A stretch of DNA of 64,000 bases from Ponticaulis profundi (GCF_042659465.1 NZ_JBHSSW010000013.1:1-64000); one strand, 5' to 3'. Positions 54,772-63,332 are shown, numbered from the stretch's first letter. Notes: generated from the sequence alone by a model not told the origin. A program made the numbers and translations.

Positions 54772-55551
54772 TCCATCACTCTGCACCACGCGCATACGCT
54801 GCTGGATTGTGCCCGCCCTGCCAGACACATAATTGCCCGGCGGATCGACACGCCAGTTGTTGGGGCTCGGCAAAACAGCAGCGAGCAGCGCTGCCTCGCG
54901 CGTTGATAGCTCGCTAGCAGGCTTGCCAAAACGGATCTGGGCCGCAGCCTCCGCGCCGTAAATCCCATCGCCCCATTCAGCAACATTCAGATAATGCGTC
55001 ATGATACGACGCTTCGACCAGATCGTCTCCGTCACCAGCGTCATCCACGCCTCACCTGCCTTGCGGACATAACCCCCACCATTCCAGAAGAAGATATTCT
55101 TCGCCGTCTGCTGTGAAATCGTGGAGCCGCCACGGCGCTTACCGCCCTGCTGATTGTTCTCGAAAGCCTTCTGCACGGCGGCAAAGTCGATGCCGTAATG
55201 GCTGCAGAACTTTGAGTCTTCTGCTGCGATCACCGCGCGCACCAGATTGGGAGAGATATCGCGCAGGGGCACAATATCGCGGCGCACATCAGCGCCAACG
55301 ATCCGACTGCCAATCATGTTGAGTGTGGTTGGCGCAGGCAGCAGCGCCAGCATCAGCGCATAGACATGAAAGGCCAGAAAGCACCCGGCAAGACCAATCC
55401 CGATACGCGCGCCCCAATACCGCAGCGACTTGCGGTCTGCGCGCTTCTCACCCTCTGGCGGATCAAAATGCGGACGGGGCTCTTTCGGCGCACGAGACGG
55501 TTTTCCACTGATGAGATCGTCGGGAACATGATTGGCCGTCGGGTCTGTCAT
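54745..55551 (-). CDS. mtgA: Monofunctional peptidoglycan glycosyltransferase
   Basis: A GT51 enzyme of 268 residues. Charged N terminus, one membrane anchor (IGIGLAGCFLAFHVYALMLALL), then the catalytic Glu in VIAAEDSKFCSHYGIDFAAV, GGSTISQQTAKNIFF and the KRRIMTHYLNVAEWGDGIYG segment. It polymerises lipid II. The ATG is after AGGA; the in-frame start at 55608 would add 19 residues. The stop overlaps topoisomerase IB. Confidence 0.93.
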   Translation of the reverse strand: MTDPTANHVPDDLISGKPSRAPKEPRPHFDPPEGEKRADRKSLRYWGARIGIGLAGCFLAFHVYALMLALLPAPTTLNMIGSRIVGADVRRDIVPLRDISPNLVRAVIAAEDSKFCSHYGIDFAAVQKAFENNQQGGKRRGGSTISQQTAKNIFFWNGGGYVRKAGEAWMTLVTETIWSKRRIMTHYLNVAEWGDGIYGAEAAAQIRFGKPASELSTREAALLAAVLPSPNNWRVDPPGNYVSGRAGTIQQRMRVVQSDGLDVCVFGD

Positions 55552-55661
55552 CCGTGTCCTGGTCTGCTGGCAAGAAACCACCCCATGTGGTTTTGCGCCT
55601 TTAGTCAAAAAACTGTGGCGTCAGTAAGACGCATAACACCTGCCGCCCGTTCCCGGCGCAT

Positions 55662-55688
55662 GAAAAAAGGCGGACCATTGGCCCGCCT
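55662..55688 (-). terminator. Rho-independent terminator of the phosphotransferase gene
   Basis: On the minus strand, AGGCGGGCC pairs with GGTCCGCCT (9 bp, one G-U, 3-nt loop) and is followed by six T residues. It is 26 nt after the stop codon of the phosphotransferase gene. Confidence 0.85.
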
Positions 55689-55713
55689 CATTTCCTGAGC
55701 ATGTCGCGCTCGT

Positions 55714-56802
55714 TTAAGCAGGCATGCCGGCCTTCTTGGCCTGATCATAAGCGAAGTTCGCCAGCAGAGGCACACGTGCTTCCATGGCCGTCGCATTCGC
55801 GTTTGACGCGGTTCCGTCGCGCACACGGCCCACAATGCCCTGACAAATCGCAGCAAGGCGGAAGGCATTATACGCAAAGTAATAGCTGACTTCCGGCAAG
55901 GAGCTCAGACCACGGCGCTTGCAGTACATGTCGATGTATTCCTCCATGGTCGGAATGCCATAGGCTTCCAGATCAGGAATATCGACAATCGCGCCACGCC
56001 CGTCAGATGACGGCATCACCCAGTTCATCAGGTGATAGGTGAAGTCGGCCAGCGGATCGCCAAGCGTTGAAAGCTCCCAGTCCAGAACCGCAATCACTTT
56101 CGGCTCTGTCGGATGCAGGATCATGTTGTCGAGACGATAGTCGCCATGCACGATCGTTGTGGTTTCACCCGGCGGAATGTTCTCCGGCAGCCACTCGATC
56201 AGCTTGTTCATCTCGGTGATCGTCTTGGTTTCAGACGCCGTGTACTGCTTGGTCCAGCGGTGGATCTGGCGCGCAACATAGTCGCCTTCCTTACCAAAGC
56301 CCTCGAGACCCGCCTTCTTCCAATCGACATTGTGAAGGTCGGCAAAGGTGTTCACCTTCGCTTCGTAAATGGCGCGGCGCTCGGCTGGCTCATAATCCGG
56401 CAGGGTCCCATCCCAAAGAATGCGGCCTTCCACATGGTCCATGACATAGAACATGGTGCCGACCACATCTGTGTCTTCGCAAAGCGCATAAGGACGCGCG
56501 ACCGGATAACCGAGCGGATAAAGCGCATCGATCACGCGGAACTCACGATCGACAGCATGCGCAGACGGCAGGAGTTTTCCCGGCGGCTTGCGGCGCATGA
56601 CATACGCTTTTTTCGGTGTGATGAGCTTGAATGTCGGGTTGGACTGACCGCCCTTGAACTGGCGCACATCCATCGGGCCTTCAAAGCCTTCGACATTCTC
56701 TGTCATCCACTGAAAGAGATTTTCTTCATTGAACTTGTGTGAATCAGCGACTTCCTTCGTACCGCTGAACATTTCCTGCGCTGACGCACCATGCACGGAC
56801 AT
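55714..56802 (-). CDS. APH-fold phosphotransferase family protein (ACAD10-like)
   Basis: A 362-residue kinase-fold protein. The catalytic loop is TTIVHGDYRLDNMILHP, the metal loop is AVLDWELSTLGDPLADF, and QFKGGQSNPTFKLIT is the nucleotide strand. Relatives include the phosphotransferase domain of ACAD10/11, which phosphorylates 4-hydroxyacyl-CoAs in fatty acid catabolism. That role would suit a species that degrades lipids. It diverges from the H-NOX genes. Confidence 0.9.
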   Translation of the reverse strand: MSVHGASAQEMFSGTKEVADSHKFNEENLFQWMTENVEGFEGPMDVRQFKGGQSNPTFKLITPKKAYVMRRKPPGKLLPSAHAVDREFRVIDALYPLGYPVARPYALCEDTDVVGTMFYVMDHVEGRILWDGTLPDYEPAERRAIYEAKVNTFADLHNVDWKKAGLEGFGKEGDYVARQIHRWTKQYTASETKTITEMNKLIEWLPENIPPGETTTIVHGDYRLDNMILHPTEPKVIAVLDWELSTLGDPLADFTYHLMNWVMPSSDGRGAIVDIPDLEAYGIPTMEEYIDMYCKRRGLSSLPEVSYYFAYNAFRLAAICQGIVGRVRDGTASNANATAMEARVPLLANFAYDQAKKAGMPA

Positions 56803-56971
56803 GCGACCGCCTCCCTCTGACTTGTCGTTTTCGCGACGAACTTAACGCCGTTTGTGCGGAGTGCAATGTTGACGTTGCGTCTATAGCAATTGCGCAAAAA
56901 GCCTAACGCTGAGGGAGCTTTTCTTAACCTTCTCACCATAAAGTGGAAAACATGTTGATTAGGGGTGCGTT

Positions 56972-57517
56972 ATGAAGGGTCTCGTCTTTACGGAACTTCT
57001 GTCCATGGCCGATGAGCATGTCGGCGAAGACGGTGTAGACCAGGTTCTCAGCGGGTGTCCGCTGTCATCCGGCGGCGCCTATACGGCCGTTGGCAATTAT
57101 CCCAGCGAAGAACTCACCACGCTGGTTGGTGCCTTCAGCGATGCGACGCAACTCGATATCGGCCAGTACCAACGCATGTTCGGGCGATGGATGTTCGGAA
57201 CCTTCCTCGATAGCTATCCGCACTTCTTCGAGAACAAGGCGACCGCTTTCGACATGCTGGACTCCGTCGAAGAAGAAGTTCATGTCGACGTTCGCAAGCT
57301 CTATCCGGATGCCGAACTGCCTGTGTTCAAAACCGAACATCTCGACGCGAAAAAAATGGTGTTCATCTACACATCGCCGCGCGGGCTGGTCGATTTCTGC
57401 CACGGCCTGATCCAGGCCTGCCTCGACCATTATGGGGAAACGGCTGACATCCAGGTTGAGGTGTCCCGCTCAGACAAGCTCACCACCGCCCGCTTCGACA
57501 TCACCCGGCTCAGCTAA
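56972..57517 (+). CDS. H-NOX haem-nitric oxide sensor protein 1
   Basis: A 181-residue complete H-NOX domain. It begins MKGLVFTELLSMADEHVG, with SSGGAYTAVGNYPSEEL next. The proximal haem ligand is His104 in EEVHVDVRKLYPD, and the haem-propionate motif Y-x-S-x-R is Tyr133-Ser135-Arg137 in FIYTSPRGLVDF. Position 142, equivalent to Tyr140 of the oxygen-binding Thermoanaerobacter protein, is Phe, so it should bind NO (and CO) but not oxygen stably. AGGGG precedes the ATG. A HisKA-only protein gene follows after 14 nt. Confidence 0.95.
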   Translation: MKGLVFTELLSMADEHVGEDGVDQVLSGCPLSSGGAYTAVGNYPSEELTTLVGAFSDATQLDIGQYQRMFGRWMFGTFLDSYPHFFENKATAFDMLDSVEEEVHVDVRKLYPDAELPVFKTEHLDAKKMVFIYTSPRGLVDFCHGLIQACLDHYGETADIQVEVSRSDKLTTARFDITRLS

Positions 57518-57531
57518 TCTGCGAAACGCCC

Positions 57532-57933
57532 ATGCAAAATGCCCTTCCGAAAACCGCTTCCAATCCCGACACGGTCTCTCGCCTGCGATATGAGCGCGAG
57601 CGGTGCGCACGCCTCGAAGCCGAACGGCTGCTGGAGATCAAAAGCCGCGAACTCTTCGAAGCAAACCGCATACTGGAGCAGACTCTCCAGAAGGAAAGGC
57701 GCCTCGCAGAACTGCAAATGGAGTTCGTCAATGCGATCAGTCACGAATTCCGAACACCGCTGACCATCATTGACGGCGCGGCAGGTCGCATCAGCAAGCT
57801 CACGGACTGCGAAAATTCCGTCTCCATCCACAAGAAATGCGAATCCATCCAATCGGCGATTCAGCGCCTCACAAGGCTGATTGACCGCTGCCTGAGCGTA
57901 ACGGAATACCTCCCCCGAACAAAGCGTGACTAG
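57532..57933 (+). CDS. Stand-alone HisKA-type protein 1 (phospho-acceptor histidine kept, no ATPase)
   Basis: A 133-residue protein with a long basic/acidic coiled coil (residues 15-62, with RYERERCARLEAERLLEIKS) and a HisKA hairpin carrying NAISHEFRTPLTIIDGAAGR (His71). It ends after the second HisKA helix, so no HATPase domain exists. The H-box is nearly the same as in the large kinase near 21 kb. It could be phosphorylated in trans, dimerise with a full kinase, or act as an H-NOX adaptor. It is in an operon with H-NOX 1. Confidence 0.85.
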   Translation: MQNALPKTASNPDTVSRLRYERERCARLEAERLLEIKSRELFEANRILEQTLQKERRLAELQMEFVNAISHEFRTPLTIIDGAAGRISKLTDCENSVSIHKKCESIQSAIQRLTRLIDRCLSVTEYLPRTKRD

Positions 57934-58163
57934 GCATTGTTAACCACTGGTTTTGCCGGAGTTTTCGTCCTTACCACTTATTGGTGAATTTTGATCAGGT
58001 ATGAGAATAAACCCCAAAAATCGTTAACGTAGCTCAACCGGATATTAATCTGTTCTGGGTAATGCGAACAATTTCAATAAAATTCCAACGAACCCGTTTA
58101 TCATCGCTTTAACGGTCCGACACATCTTCACCTGCTGGGGGCACGCCATCAGGGAGTACATGT

Positions 58164-58730
58164 GTGAAAGGCGTTTTGTTCGTCGAGCTATTAAATATGG
58201 CTGAGGCGGATCTTGGCGAGAGTCGTGTGGATCTGATCCTCAACCAACTAAATTTGTCCTCGGGAGGGGCCTACAACACCGTCGAGCGTTTCTCGCCGGA
58301 AGAGTTCGAAACACTGGTTCGCCACATTGCAAATGCAATGGGCGAGACCCGCGCGCAATTATCCAGCCGTTTCGGTCGGTGGATGTTCGCATATTTTGCG
58401 CGCATACACCCGGATTTTGTCGAACGACATGCAACGACGTTCAGCCTGCTGAATGCGCTGGAAGATGAAGTTCACTCTGAAATCCGCAAGCTCGATGACC
58501 ATGCGAACATTCCTCACATGGAGGCAGAGCGCCAATCCGCGTACGAGTTCATTTTCATATATCGCTCGACACGCAAGCTGGTCGATTTTTGCCAGGGCGC
58601 AATTGAAGCCTGTCTCGATCACTATGGCGAAGGCGCCCAGGTCAGCCGCAATGTCGTCGAAACGCCGACGGAAAGCATTGTGGTGTTCCACATTCACCTG
58701 TCCAAAGAAAACATGATTGTTTCGATATGA
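58164..58730 (+). CDS. H-NOX haem-nitric oxide sensor protein 2
   Basis: A 188-residue second H-NOX, paralogous to the first (shared MKGVLFVELLNMAE, SSGGAYNTV, FGRWMFAYF). His104 is in EDEVHSEIRKL, the Y-x-S-x-R motif is Tyr133-Ser135-Arg137 in FIYRSTRKLVDF, and residue 142 is Phe, again predicting NO-selective binding. The segment after the proximal His is shorter on Tyr/Pro (KLDDHANIP instead of KLYPDAELP). The start is GTG after AGGGAG. Its stop overlaps the next start codon. Confidence 0.94.
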   Translation: MKGVLFVELLNMAEADLGESRVDLILNQLNLSSGGAYNTVERFSPEEFETLVRHIANAMGETRAQLSSRFGRWMFAYFARIHPDFVERHATTFSLLNALEDEVHSEIRKLDDHANIPHMEAERQSAYEFIFIYRSTRKLVDFCQGAIEACLDHYGEGAQVSRNVVETPTESIVVFHIHLSKENMIVSI

Positions 58731-59128
58731 ATAAGCTCAAGCACACTGATACGATCGAAAAGACAGACTGGGTTTCGCGCCAGCGCTATGAACGCGAACG
58801 TCAGGCCCGCATGGATGTTGAAGCCGTCCTGCAAAGACGCAGCCGTGAGCTTCACGAAGCACGCGAAGCGCTGCGAAAATCGCTGCATCGCGAACGCAAG
58901 ATCGCACGCCTTCAAAGCCAGTTTATCCGGATGGCGGGGCGCGAACTCGACACGCTCATGTTGTCGATAGATGCAACATCAGCCCGGATCGCCCGCAACA
59001 CGCAAAGCCAGAATGCGGGCTGGATACGCAACAAATGCATGTCGATCCAGACGACCGTGACACGGGTTCGCGTCATCATCGAGCGAACCCTGCACATGGC
59101 AGATGAGCAACAGCTCAACCGGGACTGA
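58727..59128 (+). CDS. Stand-alone HisKA-like protein 2 (phospho-acceptor histidine lost)
   Basis: A 133-residue paralogue of the mini-HisKA protein above, with RQRYERERQARMDVEAVLQ and the same length. At the H-box the sequence reads RMAGRELDTLMLSIDATSAR, so the histidine is replaced by Arg72 and the Pro is lost. It cannot be a phospho-acceptor there. The coiled coil and helix pair remain, and a 4-bp ATGA overlap couples it to H-NOX 2. It may be an adaptor or antagonist. Confidence 0.82.
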   Translation: MNKLKHTDTIEKTDWVSRQRYERERQARMDVEAVLQRRSRELHEAREALRKSLHRERKIARLQSQFIRMAGRELDTLMLSIDATSARIARNTQSQNAGWIRNKCMSIQTTVTRVRVIIERTLHMADEQQLNRD

Positions 59129-59134
59129 AAACGC

Positions 59135-60421
59135 TTAGCTCTTGCGCACGCGCCAGCCGATATCGGTCCGGCAGAAGCCTTCTGGCCACTCAATGGCATT
59201 CACCCCGGAATAAGCCTGCGCAAAAGCAGCATCCAGGGTGGTGCCAGTAGCGGTCACGTTCAGAACGCGGCCACCTATAGCAACCAGCGAGCCGTCCTCC
59301 AGCACATCCGTGCCTGCATGAAAGACCATGACATCCTTCAACTGGTTGGCCGTCACAATGCCCTCAATGACAGAGCCCTTCGCATAGGACCCCGGATAGC
59401 CGTTTGTTGCCAGAACGACCGTCGCAGCGGGCTTGAACCCGCCTTCGGGCTGTAGTTGGTCGAAATCGCGCTGCGACATGCCACCCGTCGCGCAGGCGAG
59501 GAGCAGAGGCACAATATCCCCCTCAAGCCCCATCATCAGCACCTGACATTCCGGATCTCCGAAACGACAATTGTATTCGACGACTTTTGGTCCTTCCGGC
59601 GTCATCATCAGACCGACATAGAGAACGCCCTGAAACTTTGCATTCTCTGAAACCAGCCCTTTCAGGGTCGGCAGGACAATGCGCTCGCGGACATCATCCA
59701 TGAGCTCAGAGGTGACCACAGGCGCAGGCGCATACGCCCCCATGCCGCCCGTATTCGGTCCGGTATCGCCTTCACCAACGCGCTTATGATCCTGCGCAGC
59801 CGGCAGCAGCACCACATTCTCACCGTCGGTCAGCGCAAACACGCTGGCTTCCTCGCCCGTCATGAACTCTTCGATCACAAGCTCTTTCGACGCGTCTCCA
59901 TACTTTCCGGAAAGCATGTCCTCGACTTCAGCATCAGCTTCCTCGCGCGTCTCGGCGATGACAACGCCCTTGCCTGCCGCAAGCCCGTCCGCTTTCAACA
60001 CATAAGGCGCACTCAGCGTATCGAGAAAAGCCTTCGCCGCAGCCACATCCGTCACACGCTTATAGCGAGCCGTCGGAATGTCGTATTTGGCCATCAGATC
60101 CTTGGAGAAGCCTTTTGACGCCTCAATCTGCGCGGCGGCGGCACTTGGGCCAAACACGTCGAAACCGCGTGCACGCAAGCGATCTGCAAGTCCCTCAGCG
60201 AGCGGCTGTTCCGGGCCAACCACAATCAGATCCGGCTCGAGCTGCAGCACGAGTTTTTCGACCGCATCCTGATCGGTCGGACTGACGTCAAAACACGGAC
60301 CAATCTCATGCATGCCAGGATTGCCCGGAGCAGACCACACTTCATCGACCAGCGGTGACTGGTTGATTTTCCAAGCGAGGGCATGTTCACGGCCGCCCGA
60401 ACCGACAATCAGAATATTCAT
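59135..60421 (-). CDS. purD: Phosphoribosylamine-glycine ligase
   Basis: The second step of de novo purine synthesis, an ATP-grasp enzyme of 428 residues. It has MNILIVGSGGREHALAWKI, PEQPLAEGLADRLRA, KADGLAAGKGVVIA, TGEEASVFALTDG, TGGMGAYAPAP and LYVGLMMTPEGPKVVEYNCRFGDPECQ. Length and motif order are normal. Confidence 0.97.
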   Translation of the reverse strand: MNILIVGSGGREHALAWKINQSPLVDEVWSAPGNPGMHEIGPCFDVSPTDQDAVEKLVLQLEPDLIVVGPEQPLAEGLADRLRARGFDVFGPSAAAAQIEASKGFSKDLMAKYDIPTARYKRVTDVAAAKAFLDTLSAPYVLKADGLAAGKGVVIAETREEADAEVEDMLSGKYGDASKELVIEEFMTGEEASVFALTDGENVVLLPAAQDHKRVGEGDTGPNTGGMGAYAPAPVVTSELMDDVRERIVLPTLKGLVSENAKFQGVLYVGLMMTPEGPKVVEYNCRFGDPECQVLMMGLEGDIVPLLLACATGGMSQRDFDQLQPEGGFKPAATVVLATNGYPGSYAKGSVIEGIVTANQLKDVMVFHAGTDVLEDGSLVAIGGRVLNVTATGTTLDAAFAQAYSGVNAIEWPEGFCRTDIGWRVRKS

Positions 60422-60583
60422 GTCAGATCACATGAAAAAGTCACAGCCATCCGTCAAGCATTCCCTGTGCTGGCCAGCGCGCAATACGCCGAACGCATCG
60501 CAGAAACGTCACAGGAAGGCACTTCGACGCGACCATACTCTGTGCTAGCCTTCCCGTGTTCCGCGGATTCGTAAGGAGATGAG

Positions 60584-60994
60584 ATGAGAACGCGTCTTTG
60601 TGTTTCAGTATTTGCGTTCATGGCTCTGGCTGCTTGCGGAGAGTCGACACCTCCGCCAGCTGAGGAAGCTCAGGATACCGACGTCACCATGGCCACCGAT
60701 CTGGCCGAGCGAACCGGCCTGATTTCCGACGGTCGCGCGATCGTCGAAGAAAGCTGCTCTGACTGTCACGCCATCGGCGCGACAGATGAGAGCCCGCGTA
60801 ATGACGCCCCGCCACTCCGCACCGTGCTTGCGAACCGCGACACCGAAGCGCTTGCTGCTGATTTCCGAGAAGGCATTCACGTAGGTGCAACCGACATGCC
60901 GGACTTCGACTTCGGCCCGCTCGGAACCGAAGCCGTCATCGCCTATCTGGTTTCCATGCAACAGGAAGTCCATTCGCCTGATACGGGCGAATAG
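60584..60994 (+). CDS. c-type cytochrome lipoprotein
   Basis: A 136-residue protein with a lipobox signal (FAFMALAACGES, Cys about 19), an acidic linker, and one haem site CSDCH near residue 63. GATDMPDF could supply the distal Met. Such mono-haem proteins shuttle electrons in the periplasm, anchored to a membrane. An AAGGAG lies just before the ATG. Partner oxidases are not in the window. Confidence 0.9.
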   Translation: MRTRLCVSVFAFMALAACGESTPPPAEEAQDTDVTMATDLAERTGLISDGRAIVEESCSDCHAIGATDESPRNDAPPLRTVLANRDTEALAADFREGIHVGATDMPDFDFGPLGTEAVIAYLVSMQQEVHSPDTGE

Positions 60995-61006
60995 CAGACC
61001 TTCAGC

Positions 61007-61420
61007 CTAGCCGACCTGCTCGATCCAGTTTGAAAGATTGTAGTAGGTCGTCACGCGCGAAATCGAACCATTGTCGAATTCGAAGAAGGCACCGGCTGGC
61101 AGGCGGTAGGTCTGACCCTTCGCTTGCGGCAGGTCGCCATCGGTTTCCTTATAGGTGCCGTTGACGATGAATTCGGCAGCGCCGCGTGTGCCCGCATCAT
61201 TGGCAAAATACTGAAGATCCGTCAGCGTTTCATCATAGCAAGTGTCCATATGGACGAGGAAAGCGCGAAACTTTTCCTTGCCGCCCCGAACGCCTCCTTC
61301 ATTCACATCGTGATGAATGTTGTCGCCGACACAGGATACCATGCCGTCCCAATCCTTGGCGTTGAACGCCTCATAATACGCCTGAATGAGATCGATTGCG
61401 GCAGTTCGGACAGCAGACAT
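61007..61420 (-). CDS. NTF2-like / SnoaL-like protein
   Basis: A 137-residue single-domain protein with the cone-like NTF2 fold: LIQAYYEAFNAKDWDGMVSCVGDNIHHDVN at the start, FRAFLVHMDTCYDE in the middle, PAGAFFEFDNGSISRVTTYYNL at the end. Members isomerise, hydrolyse or bind small hydrophobic molecules such as ketosteroids; the function here is unknown. Confidence 0.88.
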   Translation of the reverse strand: MSAVRTAAIDLIQAYYEAFNAKDWDGMVSCVGDNIHHDVNEGGVRGGKEKFRAFLVHMDTCYDETLTDLQYFANDAGTRGAAEFIVNGTYKETDGDLPQAKGQTYRLPAGAFFEFDNGSISRVTTYYNLSNWIEQVG

Positions 61421-61552
61421 GAGATGACATCCTTTGAAACAGGTTCAGTCTCCTTAAATCGCGCCACGCGATATCAGCAAGCTTTTCCTGTTTGCCGGGC
61501 CGAAGAGTCGTGCCACCCCTTGCAAATCCTGCCAGCGTGATAAACTTGATCC

Positions 61553-63151
61553 ATGTCCGATTTCTTCCCTTCCGACCGACCAGCTTCCGCCAATCTGCAC
61601 GAGTTTTCCGTCTCGGAGCTGGCTGGTTCGATCAAACGCACCATCGAGAATGCCTATGATCGTGTGCGTGTGCGTGGAGAATTGGGACGGGTCACAATCG
61701 CCAAGTCCGGCCATATGTATGCCGACCTGAAAGACGATAAGGCGGTCATCAACACCATTATGTGGAAAGGCAGTGTCGGACGCCTGCCCTTCCGCCCGGA
61801 AGAGGGCCTGGAGGTCGTCGCCGAAGGCAAGCTCTCCACCTTTCCGGGGCGCTCCAATTATCAGCTGATTGCCGACACAATGAACCCGGCGGGTGCAGGC
61901 GCGCTGATGGCCTTGCTCGAAGAGCGCAAGAAAAAGCTCGCCGCCGAAGGGCTCTTCGCTGCGGACCGCAAAAAAGCCATTCCGTTTCTGCCGCGCACCA
62001 TTGGTGTGGTCACCAGCCCGACCGGCGCCGTTATCCGCGATATTCTGCACCGTATTCGCGACCGTTTTCCGGTGCATGTCATTGTCTGGCCCGCACTCGT
62101 GCAGGGCGACAAGGCGGCCGAACAGGTCACCGCCGGTATTCGCGGCTTCAATGCCCTGCCGGAAGGACACCCGTCCCGACCGGACCTGATCATCGTCGCG
62201 CGCGGCGGTGGCTCCATTGAAGACCTCTGGCCCTTCAATGAAGAAATCGTTGTCCGGGCGACAGCCGATTCCGTCATTCCGCTGATTTCCGCCGTCGGCC
62301 ACGAAACCGACACCACGCTGATCGACTATGCTTCTGATCGCCGCGCGCCGACACCGACAGGTGCAGCCGAAATCGCCGTGCCGGTACGCACAGAGCTGAT
62401 GGAGCGCCTGAATGGACTGGATCAACGCCTGATCCATGGCCTGACGCAATGGACAAAGCGCCAGGAGAGAGACCTCACCGCCATCGCAGCGCGCCTGCCC
62501 CGCGCCGAGAGCCTGCTCGATATGCGCCAGCAGCGCTTCGACTATGCCGAAGGACGCCTCGGCTCTGCCCTGCAGACAACGCTGCTGCGCAAGGAGGGCG
62601 CGTTTGAGAAGATCGGGCCGCGCCTCAGACCGCAGGCGCTCTCCATGGGCCTGCGTCAGGTTGAAGGCCAGCTCACGCAAACCAGCTCACGTCTGGCAAA
62701 AAGCCTGATCCGCGTCACAGAGCGCAATGAGCAGGTGCTGACCGGCCTTGGCAAACGGCTGGAAGCGCGAACAGCCAAACTACAGGACACCCAGCAACAG
62801 GACACCGCGCTTGCAAATCTGGACACGCGCCTGACCCATGCGTTTGAGCAAAAAATCTCCCGCAAGTCAGAAAGCCTGAAACGTTCAGCCACCATGCTGG
62901 AAGCGCTGTCCTATCAGGCCACGCTCAAGCGTGGCTATGCCATCGTTCGCACAGCTGACGGTGAACTGGTCCGCACGACACAGGCGGCCACGCAGGCCGG
63001 CGACATGGTGCTGACCCTGTCGGATGGTGACATTGGCGTCCGGACGACCGGTGATGCGCCCTCGCCTCCTCCGGCCCCAACGCCGAAAGCCAAACCGGCA
63101 CCAAAGCCTGCACCATCGTCCGGCAAGGACGGACAGGGCAGCCTCTTCTAA
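61553..63151 (+). CDS. xseA: Exodeoxyribonuclease VII large subunit
   Basis: A 532-residue protein. The N-terminal OB fold (FSVSELAGSIKRTIE, VRVRGELGRVTIAKSGHMYADL) binds single-stranded DNA, and the nuclease domain shows GVVTSPTGAVIRDILHRI, DLIIVARGGGSIEDLWPFNEE and SAVGHETDTTLIDYASDRRAPTPT. A long coiled coil and a Pro/Ala/Lys-rich tail follow. The small subunit XseB is not in the window. A 13-bp inverted repeat lies about 85 nt after the stop. Confidence 0.96.
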   Translation: MSDFFPSDRPASANLHEFSVSELAGSIKRTIENAYDRVRVRGELGRVTIAKSGHMYADLKDDKAVINTIMWKGSVGRLPFRPEEGLEVVAEGKLSTFPGRSNYQLIADTMNPAGAGALMALLEERKKKLAAEGLFAADRKKAIPFLPRTIGVVTSPTGAVIRDILHRIRDRFPVHVIVWPALVQGDKAAEQVTAGIRGFNALPEGHPSRPDLIIVARGGGSIEDLWPFNEEIVVRATADSVIPLISAVGHETDTTLIDYASDRRAPTPTGAAEIAVPVRTELMERLNGLDQRLIHGLTQWTKRQERDLTAIAARLPRAESLLDMRQQRFDYAEGRLGSALQTTLLRKEGAFEKIGPRLRPQALSMGLRQVEGQLTQTSSRLAKSLIRVTERNEQVLTGLGKRLEARTAKLQDTQQQDTALANLDTRLTHAFEQKISRKSESLKRSATMLEALSYQATLKRGYAIVRTADGELVRTTQAATQAGDMVLTLSDGDIGVRTTGDAPSPPPAPTPKAKPAPKPAPSSGKDGQGSLF

Positions 63152-63235
63152 AAACGAGAAACCGTTCGAACGAAAACGCTGACAGGTTTGAGCCTGCAGA
63201 CAGCCTTGCTTTGATTTTCAGGGGATCAGGCAAGT

Positions 63236-63282
63236 GGCGACCATCTCATGAGTCGGGGGGGATGATTTTTGAGATGGTCGCC
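63236..63282. repeat. 13-bp inverted repeat with a G7-containing loop
   Basis: GGCGACCATCTCA at 63236-63248 pairs perfectly with TGAGATGGTCGCC at 63270-63282. The 21-nt loop contains seven G in a row on the plus strand (seven C on the minus strand). On the plus strand it is followed by GTTTTG, so it may terminate xseA. On the minus strand it may belong to a 3' UTR or a small RNA. Confidence 0.6.
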
Positions 63283-63288
63283 GTTTTG

Positions 63289-63332
63289 CCAGGACGTGAA
63301 GGGAGGGAGGGGGGGAATACGCCACGTCCAGG
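63289..63332. repeat. Hairpin with a GGGAGGGAGGGGGGG loop
   Basis: GGACGTG at 63292-63298 pairs with CACGTCC at 63323-63329, extended by two more pairs beyond a mismatch. The loop holds a long purine tract on the plus strand and CCCCCCCTCCCTCCC on the minus strand, a sequence complementary to ribosome binding sites. It lies 6 nt from the preceding hairpin. A small RNA with C-rich loops on the minus strand is one reading. Confidence 0.5.

Noticed and set aside
57996..58010. FNR/Dnr-like TTGAT half-site upstream of H-NOX 2
   Set aside because: Only the left half matches; the right half TATGA does not resemble ATCAA.
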